Program-made: the position numbers and the translations under genes
The notes under the pieces: generated by a model
Seen by the model: only the letters and a program-made list of their open reading frames with translations
Databases searched by the model: none
What the model was told of the DNA's origin: nothing
Source: Oxalobacteraceae sp. CFBP 8761
GTDB taxonomy: Bacteria; Pseudomonadota; Gammaproteobacteria; Burkholderiales; Burkholderiaceae_D
Length of the DNA: 64,000 bases
NCBI GenBank assembly: GCA_014841595.1
Contig: JACYUE010000004.1
Coordinates: 55,612 to 119,611 of the forward strand
Direction of reading: 5' to 3'
Shown: positions 35,377 to 44,314 of the stretch, one piece after another
How the letters are laid out: every line of letters begins with the position of its first letter
How positions within the stretch are numbered: the first letter of the stretch is position 1

Positions 35377-35997
35377 ATGAAGAACGCATTACTCGCATTG
35401 CTGGTTTCCGGAATGATGGCTTCGGCATCCGCCGCGGTCGTAGTCAATGAAGGTTTTGACAATGTCAACACGCTCCAGAGCAAGGGCTGGATCGTGGACA
35501 ACAAGAGCGCTCCACTTGGTACTCTCAATTGGTTCCAGGGCGATCAAACGAAATTCGATGCCCAAAGCGGCGCACCGGAATCGTTCGTCGCCACCAGTTT
35601 CAACAGCGGTGTCGACGGCGGCACACTCAACAACTGGCTGTACACCCCTGAATTCTCGACCGTGCTCGGCGTAACCGTCTCGTTCTGGCTGCGGGCAGTC
35701 GACGAAGAAGGCTTCAGCGACAAGTTCGCGTTTGGTTTTGTCGACACTGACGGTATCGGATTTGACCTGGTCCCGAGCTTCACCGTTGGCAAGAACGGCT
35801 GGACGCAATACACGGCCTGGATCGGCCCACGCGAGGGCTCTGCCCGCTTCGGCTTCCAATACACCGGCGAAACGGCCGAGTCGAACTATGTCGGCCTCGA
35901 CTCCGTCATCGTCGACGTGCCTGAACCGTCGAGCATCCTGATTCTGGCCGCTGGCGCCATGGGCCTGGTTGCCGCACGTCGCCGCAAACGCGCCTGA
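35377..35997 (+). CDS. Choice-of-anchor J / PEP-CTERM sorted surface protein
   Basis: A 206-residue secreted protein. A signal peptide covers about residues 1-20. The body (NEGFDN at the start, WFQGDQTKFD, SFWLRAVDE, LDSVIVD) matches the choice-of-anchor J domain. The C-terminus is VPEPSSILILAAGAMGLVAARRRKRA: VPEP motif, hydrophobic helix and Arg cluster, the exosortase-sorting signal. The exosortase itself is not in this window. GGAG nine bases before ATG 35377 supports the start. It is first in the operon behind a sigma-54-type promoter. Confidence 0.9.
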   Translation: MKNALLALLVSGMMASASAAVVVNEGFDNVNTLQSKGWIVDNKSAPLGTLNWFQGDQTKFDAQSGAPESFVATSFNSGVDGGTLNNWLYTPEFSTVLGVTVSFWLRAVDEEGFSDKFAFGFVDTDGIGFDLVPSFTVGKNGWTQYTAWIGPREGSARFGFQYTGETAESNYVGLDSVIVDVPEPSSILILAAGAMGLVAARRRKRA

Positions 35998-36020
35998 GCG
36001 CGCCACGCCACGTTGTCCGC

Positions 36021-36046
36021 CGAAGCACACTGCGCTTCGCACCTTT
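36021..36046 (+). promoter_or_regulatory. Small stem-loop between PEP-CTERM gene and follower
   Basis: CGAAGC (36021-36026) pairs with GCTTCG (36034-36039), followed by a short T-run. It may partly end transcription, so that downstream genes are expressed less. Weak six-pair stem. Confidence 0.3.
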
Positions 36047-36077
36047 TGCATCGAACAGGTTTTTCCAGGAGAGTGTC

Positions 36078-36488
36078 ATGTTCCAGAAACAACAAACCGG
36101 CCTGCGCGCGCTGCGCGCCGCCGGCATTGCCTTTGCCCTGATGGGTTTCGCCGGCCAGTCCGCCATTGCCCAGGAAGCACCGGTCGTCTCGAATGAGTCC
36201 CTGACCGTCGTGCGCGATGCCGAAACCGGCAAGCTGCGCGGCGCCACCCCTGCCGAAGCAGTCGCGCTGAAAGCGCAGTCCGTCAGGGCCTACGCGCGCA
36301 TCGCACCGAAAGCAACCCTGCAGAAATCCCACAGCAGCGGCGCGCGCGGCGCCCGTCTGACCGACGAATTCATGACCACGTCAGTGGCAGTTCGTAACGC
36401 CGACGGCAGCATTACCGTTACGCACGGCGACACCCAGAATGCCGATTCGACCGGCCACGTTCACACCATTACGCCTGTCACGGAGTAA
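36078..36488 (+). CDS. Small secreted protein, probable post-PEP-CTERM-1 type
   Basis: A 136-residue protein with a signal peptide (about 1-31, cut after AIAQ). The mature part contains LTVVRDAETGKLRGATPAEAVAL, which resembles the domain named for proteins encoded directly after PEP-CTERM genes. The rest is short and polar, ending HTITPVTE. GGAG ten bases upstream of the ATG. The gene lies between the PEP-CTERM gene and the PA-domain metalloprotease, two bases from the latter, so they form one transcript. Function unknown. Confidence 0.7.
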   Translation: MFQKQQTGLRALRAAGIAFALMGFAGQSAIAQEAPVVSNESLTVVRDAETGKLRGATPAEAVALKAQSVRAYARIAPKATLQKSHSSGARGARLTDEFMTTSVAVRNADGSITVTHGDTQNADSTGHVHTITPVTE

Positions 36489-36490
36489 TC

Positions 36491-37978
36491 ATGCGCACCC
36501 CATCCTTCTCGCTCACCGCCGCACGCACCGTACTGGCCACCGCCAGCATCCTGACCTGCATCGCCGCGCAAGCTGCAACCATCACCATCCAGAGCCGCGA
36601 TCCAGCCGGCTTCGGCTTCAACGATGCCACCCCTGTGGCACCGGTTGGCGGCAATAATGGCACGACGCTCGGCCAGCAACGCATGAACGTGTACCGCCAC
36701 GTTGCCGATATCTGGGAGCGCAATCTCCAGAGCAACGTGACGATCACCGTGTCAGCCGGCTGGGAAGCACTGAACTGCACTGCCACCTCGGCCACGCTGG
36801 GCAGCGCCGGCGCATGGAATATCTGGAATAATTTCCCAGGCGGCAAGAAAAACACCTGGTATCCGGCAGCACTGGCCAACAAGCTGGCCGGCGTCAACCT
36901 GACTGCAGGCATTCCTGACGACGGCACGGGCTACGGCAACGTCGACATCAAGACCCAGTTCAACGTCAACCTCGGTCAGCCGAACTGCCTCGCAGGCAGC
37001 AGCTTCTACCTGGGCCTGGACGGCAATGCCAGCGGCCAGGTGAACTTTGCAGCAACCCTGCTGCACGAACTGGGCCACGGCCTGGGCTTCTCGGTCGTCA
37101 GCGTGCAGACCTCGACTGGTTTCCGCATCAATGCGGCGGGCTCGGCGTATGTGTCCGAAGGCGGCCTGCCAAGCGTCTGGGAAGAGTTCATGTACGACAA
37201 CACAGCCAAGAAGAGCTGGCTGAACATGACGTCGTCCGAACGCCGCGCCTCGGCGATCAACCCGTTGGGCCTGGCCTGGACCGGTGCCAACTCGGTTGCC
37301 GGCGCCAGCATCCTGCGCGGCACGCCACTGCTGAAATCAGCCGGCCCGGGCAGCACCATCCCGACGATGGAATTCAATGCATCATCCTTCGGCCCGGTTG
37401 CACCAACCTCCGGCAAGCTTGGCGTGCTGACCACGATTACGCCTCAGGCTGGTGAAATCGGGCCTGGATGCTCACCATTCGATGCAGCCAATACCGCAGC
37501 GGTCCGCGGCAAGGTACCGATCATCAATCGCGGCGCCTGCGCTTTTGCCCTCAAGGTCAAGAATGCACAGAACGCCGGTGCGATCGGCGTCGTGCTGGCT
37601 AACAACGCGGCAGGCCCGCTCGTTCCAGGTGGCACCGATGCCAGCGTCACCATCCCGTCGGTGGGTATCACGCAAGCGGAAGGCGAACTGCTGAAAGCGG
37701 CCGTGGCCGCCGCCAAGCCATACGGCTCGCGTGCACAAGCCGGTGCGGTCACTGCAACGTTTGCCGTTGACAACACCCGCAAGGCTGGCGCCGATGCCTT
37801 TGGTCGTCCGCTGCTGTACACCCCAGCCACGCTGGCACCGGGTTCGTCGGTCTCGCACTGGGACGTGACGGCATCGCCAAACCTGCTGATGGAGCCAAGC
37901 ATCAATTCGGACCTGACCCTGTCGGTGTCGCCACCGCAGGATCTGACGCTGCCACTGCTGAAGGATATCGGCTGGTAA
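36491..37978 (+). CDS. Secreted PA-domain zinc metalloprotease-like protein
   Basis: A 495-residue exported protein. A signal peptide ends near AAQAA (residue 29). LLHELGHGLGF (about residues 190-200) gives an HExxH zinc site, but the third His of metzincins is not at the usual place. A protease-associated (PA) domain (NRGACAFALKVKNAQNAGAIGVVLANN) lies at about 335-420. The C-terminus PNLLMEP and LLKDIGW resembles reprolysin-like secreted proteins. The start is two bases after the previous stop with GGAG in the overlap. No PEP-CTERM tail, so it may be released or act on the sorted partner. Confidence 0.8.
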   Translation: MRTPSFSLTAARTVLATASILTCIAAQAATITIQSRDPAGFGFNDATPVAPVGGNNGTTLGQQRMNVYRHVADIWERNLQSNVTITVSAGWEALNCTATSATLGSAGAWNIWNNFPGGKKNTWYPAALANKLAGVNLTAGIPDDGTGYGNVDIKTQFNVNLGQPNCLAGSSFYLGLDGNASGQVNFAATLLHELGHGLGFSVVSVQTSTGFRINAAGSAYVSEGGLPSVWEEFMYDNTAKKSWLNMTSSERRASAINPLGLAWTGANSVAGASILRGTPLLKSAGPGSTIPTMEFNASSFGPVAPTSGKLGVLTTITPQAGEIGPGCSPFDAANTAAVRGKVPIINRGACAFALKVKNAQNAGAIGVVLANNAAGPLVPGGTDASVTIPSVGITQAEGELLKAAVAAAKPYGSRAQAGAVTATFAVDNTRKAGADAFGRPLLYTPATLAPGSSVSHWDVTASPNLLMEPSINSDLTLSVSPPQDLTLPLLKDIGW

Positions 37979-37990
37979 TCGTTGGATAAA

Positions 37991-38021
37991 ACGCTTCACG
38001 GCGCCAGGCGTCGTGAAGCGT
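37991..38021 (+). terminator. Hairpin after the PA-domain gene
   Basis: ACGCTTCACG (37991-38000) pairs with CGTGAAGCGT (38012-38021), ten pairs. It precedes the bidirectional terminator by one base. Confidence 0.6.
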
Positions 38022-38063
38022 GCAAATAAAAACGCCACCTTACAAGGTGGCGTTTTTATTTGC
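38022..38063. terminator. Bidirectional rho-independent terminator
   Basis: An 18-pair perfect inverted repeat (38022-38039 / 38046-38063) with loop TTACAA. The GC core GCCACC/GGTGGC is bounded by AAAAA and TTTTT, so it works in both directions: for the PA-domain gene and for the minus-strand small membrane-protein gene that ends 17 bases away. Confidence 0.9.
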
Positions 38064-38079
38064 TGCGAACGTTCGTCGA

Positions 38080-38154
38080 TCAGAAGATCAGGTACAGGAT
38101 GACCAGTACAACGACCGGGATGCCCAGGAGCCAGCCAATGAAAAATTTACCCAT
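38080..38154 (-). CDS. 24-residue single-helix membrane peptide
   Basis: ATG 38152-38154 to TGA 38080-38082 encodes 24 residues starting MGKFFIGW and ending with the hydrophobic ILYLIF. It is almost entirely one membrane helix, with a single Lys near the start. GGAAGGA lies eight bases upstream, and the bidirectional terminator starts 17 bases after the stop. Ribosome-binding site, start, hydrophobic helix, stop and terminator in the right order and spacing make a real gene likely. Too short for common gene callers. Function unknown; likely inner-membrane. Confidence 0.7.
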   Translation of the reverse strand: MGKFFIGWLLGIPVVVLVILYLIF

Positions 38155-38486
38155 GATAGTGTTCCTTCCGTGTTTGCAGTGTCGATGGATCCATCTTGCA
38201 CCCTGCAGTCTCCCCGTTCAGTACGCTACTGCACGTCCACCAGCAAATTGATCCACTTGGTATCCGGCACCTCACCAGGCGCGCACGGCAGGAACGCGGT
38301 GCGACGTGGATTTTTTGACAGGGCTATACTAAATCATCACTTGTCGCCAGGCAGGGGGCGCGGTCCGATGCTGTGTATCGTTCGTGGCCACCACTGTCGG
38401 CGATGGCCTTCGTGCGCATCGCGCCAGCCGGGGCCCAGGCTCCGCAGCGCCAGATGCGCCCACTCACCATTCAATCAGGGGACTCT
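38155..38486. other. Intergenic region between small membrane peptide and host-attachment-family gene
   Basis: A 332-base gap between divergent genes. A TATACT box at 38325-38330 could serve the plus strand, but no good -35 lies 17 bases upstream. No repeat or RNA gene is seen. Confidence 0.45.
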
Positions 38487-38990
38487 ATGCCTACAACCTG
38501 GATTATCGCGGCCAATGCCGGTCGTGCACGTATTTTTGCCGATGCCAAATCTGCCAAGTCGCTGCAAGAAGTGGAAGACATGGTCAATCCTGCTGCACAG
38601 CAGCGCGTGAGCGACATCGTGACCGACCGACTGAGCCCGCGCTCGGCCGGCAATAGCGGCCACAATATCGGCGGCGGCCAGGGCGGCGGCTTCGAGCACG
38701 CCACCCAGGCAGGCGCGCCGGGCAGCGACTACCAGCCAGCGGTCACGCCAGCCGAGCACGAAGCGCAAAAGTTTGCCAAGGACGTCGCCGCGTACCTGTT
38801 GCAAGGGCAGCAGAAAGGCCAGTACCAGCACCTGATCGTGTCCGCATCGCCCGAGTTCCTGGGCCTGCTGCGCACGGCAATCGATCCGCAGGTCAAGGCG
38901 CTCATCACGCATGAGCTCAACAAGGATTACACGCACTCGAGCGGTCACGAACTGCGCGGCCAGCTCGCGGCGCATCTCGAAAAAGCCTAA
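38487..38990 (+). CDS. Host-attachment-protein family (PF10116-like)
   Basis: A 167-residue cytoplasmic-looking protein. MPTTWIIAANAGRARIFADA at the start and HLIVSASPEFLGLLRTAI in the second half match the host-attachment family named from plant-associated bacteria. A Gly/Ser-rich central stretch (about 50-85) separates the two halves. AGGGGA six bases before ATG 38487 sets the start. The family's biochemical role is unknown; the name is historical and no attachment role should be assumed here. Confidence 0.85.
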   Translation: MPTTWIIAANAGRARIFADAKSAKSLQEVEDMVNPAAQQRVSDIVTDRLSPRSAGNSGHNIGGGQGGGFEHATQAGAPGSDYQPAVTPAEHEAQKFAKDVAAYLLQGQQKGQYQHLIVSASPEFLGLLRTAIDPQVKALITHELNKDYTHSSGHELRGQLAAHLEKA

Positions 38991-39023
38991 GGTCGGCTGA
39001 CCGCAAGGTCGCGCCAACCCTGA

Positions 39024-39053
39024 CAGGCCCGCCATTTCGGCGGGCCTGTTGCG
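39024..39053. terminator. Rho-independent terminator between convergent genes
   Basis: CAGGCCCGCC (39024-39033) pairs with GGCGGGCCTG (39039-39048), loop ATTTC. It sits between the host-attachment-family gene and the convergent SNF2 gene. The T-run is short. Confidence 0.75.
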
Positions 39054-42000
39054 TTATGGCCGTGCGTGTTCGGCCGGCGAGAAGATCTCGCGCAGGTCGT
39101 CGGCCCCGATGGCCGGCGCCAGTTCGGTGTCGCCCGCCAACAGGGCATTGGCCAGATCGCCCTTGCGGCGCTGCATGTCCTGGATTTTTTCTTCCAGCGT
39201 GCCGCGCGCGATCAGCTTGTAGACGAAGACCGGCTGCGTCTGGCCAATGCGCCAGGCGCGGTCGGTGGCCTGGTTTTCACTGGCCGGGTTCCACCACGGA
39301 TCGTAGTGGATGACGGTGTCGGCCGCCGTGAGATTCAGGCCCACGCCGCCGGCCTTCAGGCTGATCAGGAATACGCCCACCTGCCCCGACTGGAACGCAG
39401 CCACCGGCGCGGCGCGGTCAACCGTGCTGCCGGTGAGTTCGACGTAGGCGATGCTGCGCGCGTTGAGTTCATCGGCAATCAGCGCCAGCATGCTCGTAAA
39501 CTGCGAAAACACCAGCACCTTGCGGCCTTCGCTGATGAGCGTGTCGAGCAATTCCATCAGCGCCTCGAGCTTGGCCGAACCGCCGGCCGCGCCCGTCTTG
39601 AGCAGGCGCGGATCGCAGCACACCTGGCGCAGCTTGAGCAGCGCCTCGAGAATCACGATGTGGCTGCGCGCCAGGCCCTTGCGATCGATCTCGTCACGCA
39701 CCTTGCGGTCCATCGCCACGCGCACCGTTTCGTACAGGTCGCGCTGGACGCCGCCGAGCTCGACCGGCAGGATGATCTCGGTCTTGGGTGGCAGTTCGGT
39801 CGCGACCTTGTCCTTGGTTCGGCGCAGCATGAACGGTTTCAGGCGCCGCACCAGCAGGTCCTTGCGACCCATGTCGCCGCCCTGCTCGATCGGTTTGCGA
39901 AACACGGTGTTGAAGCCTCGCTCGTCGCCCAGCAAGCCCGGCATCAGGAAATGGAACTGCGACCACAATTCGCCCAGGTGGTTCTGTACCGGCGTGCCGG
40001 TCAGGCACAGGCGATGGCGCGCGTCGAGCAGGCGCGCTGTCTGCGCCGCCTTGCTGCGGCTGTTCTTGATGTACTGCGCTTCATCGAGGATCAACAGGTG
40101 ATAGCGGTGACCGCGCAGCGCCACTTCGTCGCGCCCGAGCAGCGCGTAGGTGGTCAGGACCACGTCGACGTCGCCGATGCCATCGAACAGCGCCGTGCGC
40201 TCCTTGCCGTGCAATAGCAGTACGCGCAGGCCGGGCGTGAACCGCGCCGCTTCGGCCTGCCAGTTGGGCATCAGGCTCGTGGGCGCCACGACCAGCGCCG
40301 GGCGATCGAGCCGCCCCGCTTCTTTCTCGACCAGGATGTGGGCCAGCGCCTGGATCGTCTTGCCCAGGCCCATGTCGTCGGCCAGGATGCCGCCGAATTC
40401 ATACTCGCGCAAAAATTGCAGCCAGGCCAGGCCGCTGCGCTGGTAGGGCCGCAGGTCGGCCTGCAGGCCAACGGGCAACGCGACCGGCCGGATGCCGTCG
40501 AAGTCGTTGAGCTTGCGGCCCAGTGCGCGCAGGCGCTCGCCGCCCATCCAGCGCAGGTGTGCTGCTCGCTCGAGTTCGGCCAGCCGCGCCGCATCCATCA
40601 CCGGCAGGCGCACCCGGCTGCCCATGCGCTCATTGAAGTACAGCTCGCCCAGCGTGACCAGGATCGGCTTGATGCGGCCCCAGGTCACGGCCACGCGTGT
40701 TTCGTCGTCGAGTTCGATCACCAGGTCGCCCTCGTCGGCGCGCGTGGCCAGGACCACCGGATCGAACTCCTGCGGCGCGGCGCGTATCATCTTGAGCAGC
40801 AAGGGCAGCAACGCGTGCCGCTGGCCATTCACGACAATGCCCAGCTCGAGCGCGAACCAGGCTTGCCCGCCCTCGCCTTCTTCATCGAGTTCGGCGTACC
40901 AGTCATCGACCTCGGCCAGGTGGTAGCGATAATCGGCTTCGATCTCGACCTGCCAGCCGGCCGCCTCCAGGCGCGGCAGCGCATCGCGCACGAAGCCGAC
41001 CCAGGCTGCCTCGTCGGCAAGCTGCAAGGCACCGGGCAGATCCAGCAGTGGCGAGTCGGGTGGCGGTTCGGCAAACCCGAGCCCGGTCAGCAGCGCCCGC
41101 GCCGCTGCCTCGAGCGCGGCATTGCGCACGATGAGCTGGACCCTGGTGTTTTCGACGCGGCGCAGCACAGGCCCGTCGTCGGGTTCCGCAATCCAGCCAT
41201 CGTAGTCGAACATCAGCGTGGCATGGTCGTACCAGCGGTAGTCGCCGCGCTGCCTGGCCAGCATGCTGTCGAGCACCAGCAGAGGTACCGGCGCCACGTC
41301 GCTGCGCTCACGCGTTTCCAGCACCTGCGGCAGCGGGAACACGCCATCCAGGCCAAGCTCGGCCATGCGCGTCGCCACGCTGGCGCGGTGCTCCGGCCAC
41401 AGCAGCGGCGCCTGCTCCACCGCGCCGAGCAGCATCTCCAGCGGCAAGGGTGCCAGCAAAGCCGGCAGCGTCAGCTCCCCGATCAGGTCGCCATCGATGT
41501 AGCAGGCCGGTTCGGTTGGCAATACTTCGTCGGGAATCTGCTGCTCGCGCGCGCCGCCACCGGCAAATTGCCAGCTCAGCTGAAGCGCATCGGGATCGCC
41601 GTCGAGCGGATGCCAGTCGATCACGGCCGCGCGCTTCGGGCCGGCCAGCAATGGCGCGACCCGGCCACGGGCCAGATCCTCTGGCGTGTGGGCGCGCAGC
41701 AGCCGCTCTTGCGCGACCAGCTGGGCCAGCAGGCGTGCGCCCAGCGCGCCTTGCGGCCGCGCGACGCCCAGGCCGCCCGACGCTGCGGCCAGGCCGGCAA
41801 ACTGCCGCAACAGTTCGACGTCACCGGTCGCGATCCAGGCAGGCGGATCGCGCAGCAGGCCGTGGTGGTTGACGTCGCTGGAGCTGGCGCCGATGCCGGC
41901 GCGCTTGCCCTGGCGGCCCTTGCGCAGGTGCAGCCGGGAGTGGCCGTGCAGATCCGGCACCAGAACCCAGGCCAGGATGGTCACGGCGCCCGTGGCCGGC

Positions 42001-42374
42001 AGTGCCGGCTGCGTGATCTGGCTCAGCTGCGAGAGCTGCATGAGCCAGTGCTGCGCGACGGCGTTGGCCGCGCCGGGGGCCTGTCGGGCTTCGCGTTCGC
42101 GGCACTCGATGTCCTTGATCAGGACCGACACCACGTGCTTGCAGTTGTAGCCGACGGGGCAGGTGCAACGACCGTCGAAGTTGACCTGCTCGCGGCGCGT
42201 GAACACGCGGATGGTCTGATGGTAGGTTGCCCCGCCGCTGCCGGCGACTTCGCCGACCAGCCGGTCGGCCTGCCACTGCGCGACCAGGACATGGCCGTCA
42301 TCGGCGTAATCGTGGCCACGCTGCAGGGCGCCGGGGTCGAAGTTGTGCGTCAGGTCGGCGTAATCGTAATGCAT
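39054..42374 (-). CDS. SWIM-domain SNF2 family helicase
   Basis: An 1106-residue protein. A SWIM zinc-binding motif, CTCPVGYNCKH, lies at about residue 55-65. The SNF2 ATPase follows in the C-terminal half: DDMGLGKTIQ (Walker A), LDEAQYIKN (Walker B, DEAQ in place of DEAH), SRLTGTPVQNHLGEL-type motif III (here CLTGTPVQNHLGEL) and the C-terminal GGVGLNLTAADTVIHYDPWWNPASENQATDRAWRIGQ. It is a double-stranded-DNA translocase of the bacterial RapA/SWIM-SNF2 type; its partner and target are unknown. I use ATG 42374; a TTG at 42389 would add five residues. Confidence 0.9.
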   Translation of the reverse strand: MHYDYADLTHNFDPGALQRGHDYADDGHVLVAQWQADRLVGEVAGSGGATYHQTIRVFTRREQVNFDGRCTCPVGYNCKHVVSVLIKDIECREREARQAPGAANAVAQHWLMQLSQLSQITQPALPATGAVTILAWVLVPDLHGHSRLHLRKGRQGKRAGIGASSSDVNHHGLLRDPPAWIATGDVELLRQFAGLAAASGGLGVARPQGALGARLLAQLVAQERLLRAHTPEDLARGRVAPLLAGPKRAAVIDWHPLDGDPDALQLSWQFAGGGAREQQIPDEVLPTEPACYIDGDLIGELTLPALLAPLPLEMLLGAVEQAPLLWPEHRASVATRMAELGLDGVFPLPQVLETRERSDVAPVPLLVLDSMLARQRGDYRWYDHATLMFDYDGWIAEPDDGPVLRRVENTRVQLIVRNAALEAAARALLTGLGFAEPPPDSPLLDLPGALQLADEAAWVGFVRDALPRLEAAGWQVEIEADYRYHLAEVDDWYAELDEEGEGGQAWFALELGIVVNGQRHALLPLLLKMIRAAPQEFDPVVLATRADEGDLVIELDDETRVAVTWGRIKPILVTLGELYFNERMGSRVRLPVMDAARLAELERAAHLRWMGGERLRALGRKLNDFDGIRPVALPVGLQADLRPYQRSGLAWLQFLREYEFGGILADDMGLGKTIQALAHILVEKEAGRLDRPALVVAPTSLMPNWQAEAARFTPGLRVLLLHGKERTALFDGIGDVDVVLTTYALLGRDEVALRGHRYHLLILDEAQYIKNSRSKAAQTARLLDARHRLCLTGTPVQNHLGELWSQFHFLMPGLLGDERGFNTVFRKPIEQGGDMGRKDLLVRRLKPFMLRRTKDKVATELPPKTEIILPVELGGVQRDLYETVRVAMDRKVRDEIDRKGLARSHIVILEALLKLRQVCCDPRLLKTGAAGGSAKLEALMELLDTLISEGRKVLVFSQFTSMLALIADELNARSIAYVELTGSTVDRAAPVAAFQSGQVGVFLISLKAGGVGLNLTAADTVIHYDPWWNPASENQATDRAWRIGQTQPVFVYKLIARGTLEEKIQDMQRRKGDLANALLAGDTELAPAIGADDLREIFSPAEHARP

Positions 42375-42432
42375 GGGCAAATCGGTCAATCATGGCGGCG
42401 AAGCCACCATTATCGCCCGAACACGTCAGTTC

Positions 42433-42867
42433 TTACTGCGCGACGACCTTGATCTGCTCGACGTCCACGGTAGAGTCGCCAAACATTTCCTTGTCGAACT
42501 CGCCCGTGAGTTCCACCAGCGTGTTGTGATCGACCGTCACGCCGGCAGGGAAACGGTCCGCGTCGATCTCGACCATGATCTTGCCACTGGCATCGGTGAA
42601 CTCGTAGTTCTCGTCGCCCTTGTGGCTGGTGAGCTTGCCCTTGAGGCGCACGTACTGGTCATCCTTGCCATTGGCCAGCAAGTCCTTGGCGGTCATCAAC
42701 GGCGCGCCCGACGGACCGGCATAGCCCGATGGCGCGGCCTTGGCGGCCGGGGCGGCGGTCGCGGTTGCAGCCGGCGTTGCAGTCTGGGTTGCCGCGGTCT
42801 GGGCGACAGCGGCGGCCGAACCGGTGATCAACAGGGCGATGCAGGCGATGTGCGAAATACGTTTCAT
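42433..42867 (-). CDS. YgiW/YdeI family OB-fold stress protein
   Basis: A 144-residue exported protein: signal peptide to AVAQ (about residue 24), Ala/Thr-rich linker, then a bacterial OB-fold (BOF) domain from about residue 55 with VRLKGKLTSHKGDENYEFTDASGKIMVEID and VELTGEFDKE. YgiW/YdeI proteins act in the periplasm and protect against peroxide, acid and antimicrobial peptides. GAGGA six bases before ATG 42867. The QseBC-like two-component pair lies upstream on the same strand 76 bases away, a linkage often seen with ygiW and suggesting QseB control. Confidence 0.88.
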   Translation of the reverse strand: MKRISHIACIALLITGSAAAVAQTAATQTATPAATATAAPAAKAAPSGYAGPSGAPLMTAKDLLANGKDDQYVRLKGKLTSHKGDENYEFTDASGKIMVEIDADRFPAGVTVDHNTLVELTGEFDKEMFGDSTVDVEQIKVVAQ

Positions 42868-42943
42868 GGTCAAGTCCTCGGTAGTTGGTGGGTCGTTGCC
42901 TGCACAGCGTTGGCAGGCACAGACGCATTACACCGGCGGGACA

Positions 42944-44314
42944 TTAAACCGATCTTAAGGGCGCATCGAAGTCGAGCGTGACACCCAGGCCGCGCCCGTC
43001 CAGGCCTGTACCGAAGGCCAGCGCGATGCCGTGCAGATCGGCGATGCGCCGGACGATCGACAGCCCGAGTCCGCTGCCCGGCTGGCCCTGCCCCAGCACG
43101 CGGAAGAAGCGCTCGCTCAGGCGCGCGCGGCTGGCGGCATCCACACCCGGGCCATTGTCGCGCACGGCAATGCGGTCGAACCCGCCGTGCCGGCGCGCAT
43201 CGATGGCAATGCGGCTGCCGTCCGGGCAATAGCGCAGCGCATTGTCGAGCAGGTTGCGCAGCACGATGTCGAGCATCTGCGGGTCGGCCTCGACGTGTTC
43301 GAGCGCGCAGTGTACGGCGATGGTGATGCCGCGCGCCGCTGCTTCCTGCGCATGCGCGCCGACGAGGCGCTCGAGCAGCGCCGGCAGGGGCACGGGCTGG
43401 CGCACCAGTTGTTCGCGCGCCAGCGGGTCCAGACGCGCCAGCGTCAGGAGGCTGTCGACCAGCCCGGTCGTGCGCGCGATATCGTGGCGCAGCTTCTGGA
43501 ACGGCGCGGCCAGTTCGGGATGCTGTCGCTGCAGCAGCTGCACATGCATGTGCAGCCCCGCCAGCGGCGTGCGCAACTCGTGCGCAGCGTCGGCCGTGAA
43601 GCGGCGCTCGGCCTGCAGCGCCGCCTCCAGGCGGCCCAGCACGCCATTGAGCGCCTGCACGATCGGCAGCACTTCGCGCGCCTGGCCGGCGGTGGGCACC
43701 TGTGTCAGGTCGTGCGGTGTCTTGGCCGCGATCGTTGCCGCCGTCTGGCGCAAGGGTTTCAACACGCGTCCGGTCAGCACCCAGCACACGAGCGCCAGCA
43801 GCAGCAGGAAGCCCAGCACGGGCAGCCACAGCGATTCGGCCAGTTCTTCGAGGATATCGAAGCGCTTGCTCTGCTGCTGGCCAACCTGCACCTCGACGCT
43901 GCGCGCCGCGTCGCGCACGACGAACACGCGCCACGGATCGCCGTTGTTGCGCACGTCGGCGAAGCCGTCCTGCTCATCGAAATCCGTCACGAACGGCTGC
44001 GCGGGCGCGCCGCCAGTACGCTGGATGACGCGCCCGTCCGTCACAATCTGGTACTGCATGTCGACCTTGCGGCCGGGCCGGCTCTCGAGCCCGGGCCGCA
44101 GCAACAGGCCGCGCTCGTTCCAGTCGGTGGTGGCGGCCATGATCATGTGGCCCGATTCTTCCAGCGCATCGTCGAACACGTCATTGGTTTCCTGCCAGGC
44201 GATGACGGTGACGATGCCCAGGCTGGCCAGCCACAGCACGGTGCTGGCAGCAACGATGGCCGTCAACAGGCGCCGGCGCAGCGACCACGGCTTCACCGGC
44301 AAATCATTCACCAT
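42944..44314 (-). CDS. Sensor histidine kinase, QseC-like
   Basis: A 456-residue membrane kinase. TM1 lies at about 15-40 and TM2 at 163-182, with a periplasmic loop between. HAMP follows. H-box is AAHELRTP with His245 as phosphorylation site; N-box NLLDNALRYCPDG; G-boxes DNGPGVDAA and GSGLGLSIV. The start overlaps the response-regulator end by 11 bases. Domain order and pairing with ygiW fit QseC, which senses quinones, catecholamines or AI-3 in enterics; the ligand here is unknown. Confidence 0.9.
   Translation of the reverse strand: MVNDLPVKPWSLRRRLLTAIVAASTVLWLASLGIVTVIAWQETNDVFDDALEESGHMIMAATTDWNERGLLLRPGLESRPGRKVDMQYQIVTDGRVIQRTGGAPAQPFVTDFDEQDGFADVRNNGDPWRVFVVRDAARSVEVQVGQQQSKRFDILEELAESLWLPVLGFLLLLALVCWVLTGRVLKPLRQTAATIAAKTPHDLTQVPTAGQAREVLPIVQALNGVLGRLEAALQAERRFTADAAHELRTPLAGLHMHVQLLQRQHPELAAPFQKLRHDIARTTGLVDSLLTLARLDPLAREQLVRQPVPLPALLERLVGAHAQEAAARGITIAVHCALEHVEADPQMLDIVLRNLLDNALRYCPDGSRIAIDARRHGGFDRIAVRDNGPGVDAASRARLSERFFRVLGQGQPGSGLGLSIVRRIADLHGIALAFGTGLDGRGLGVTLDFDAPLRSV

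Noticed and set aside
38315..38330. TTGACA followed by TATACT upstream of the host-attachment-family gene
   Set aside because: The spacing is only four bases, so they cannot form one sigma-70 promoter.
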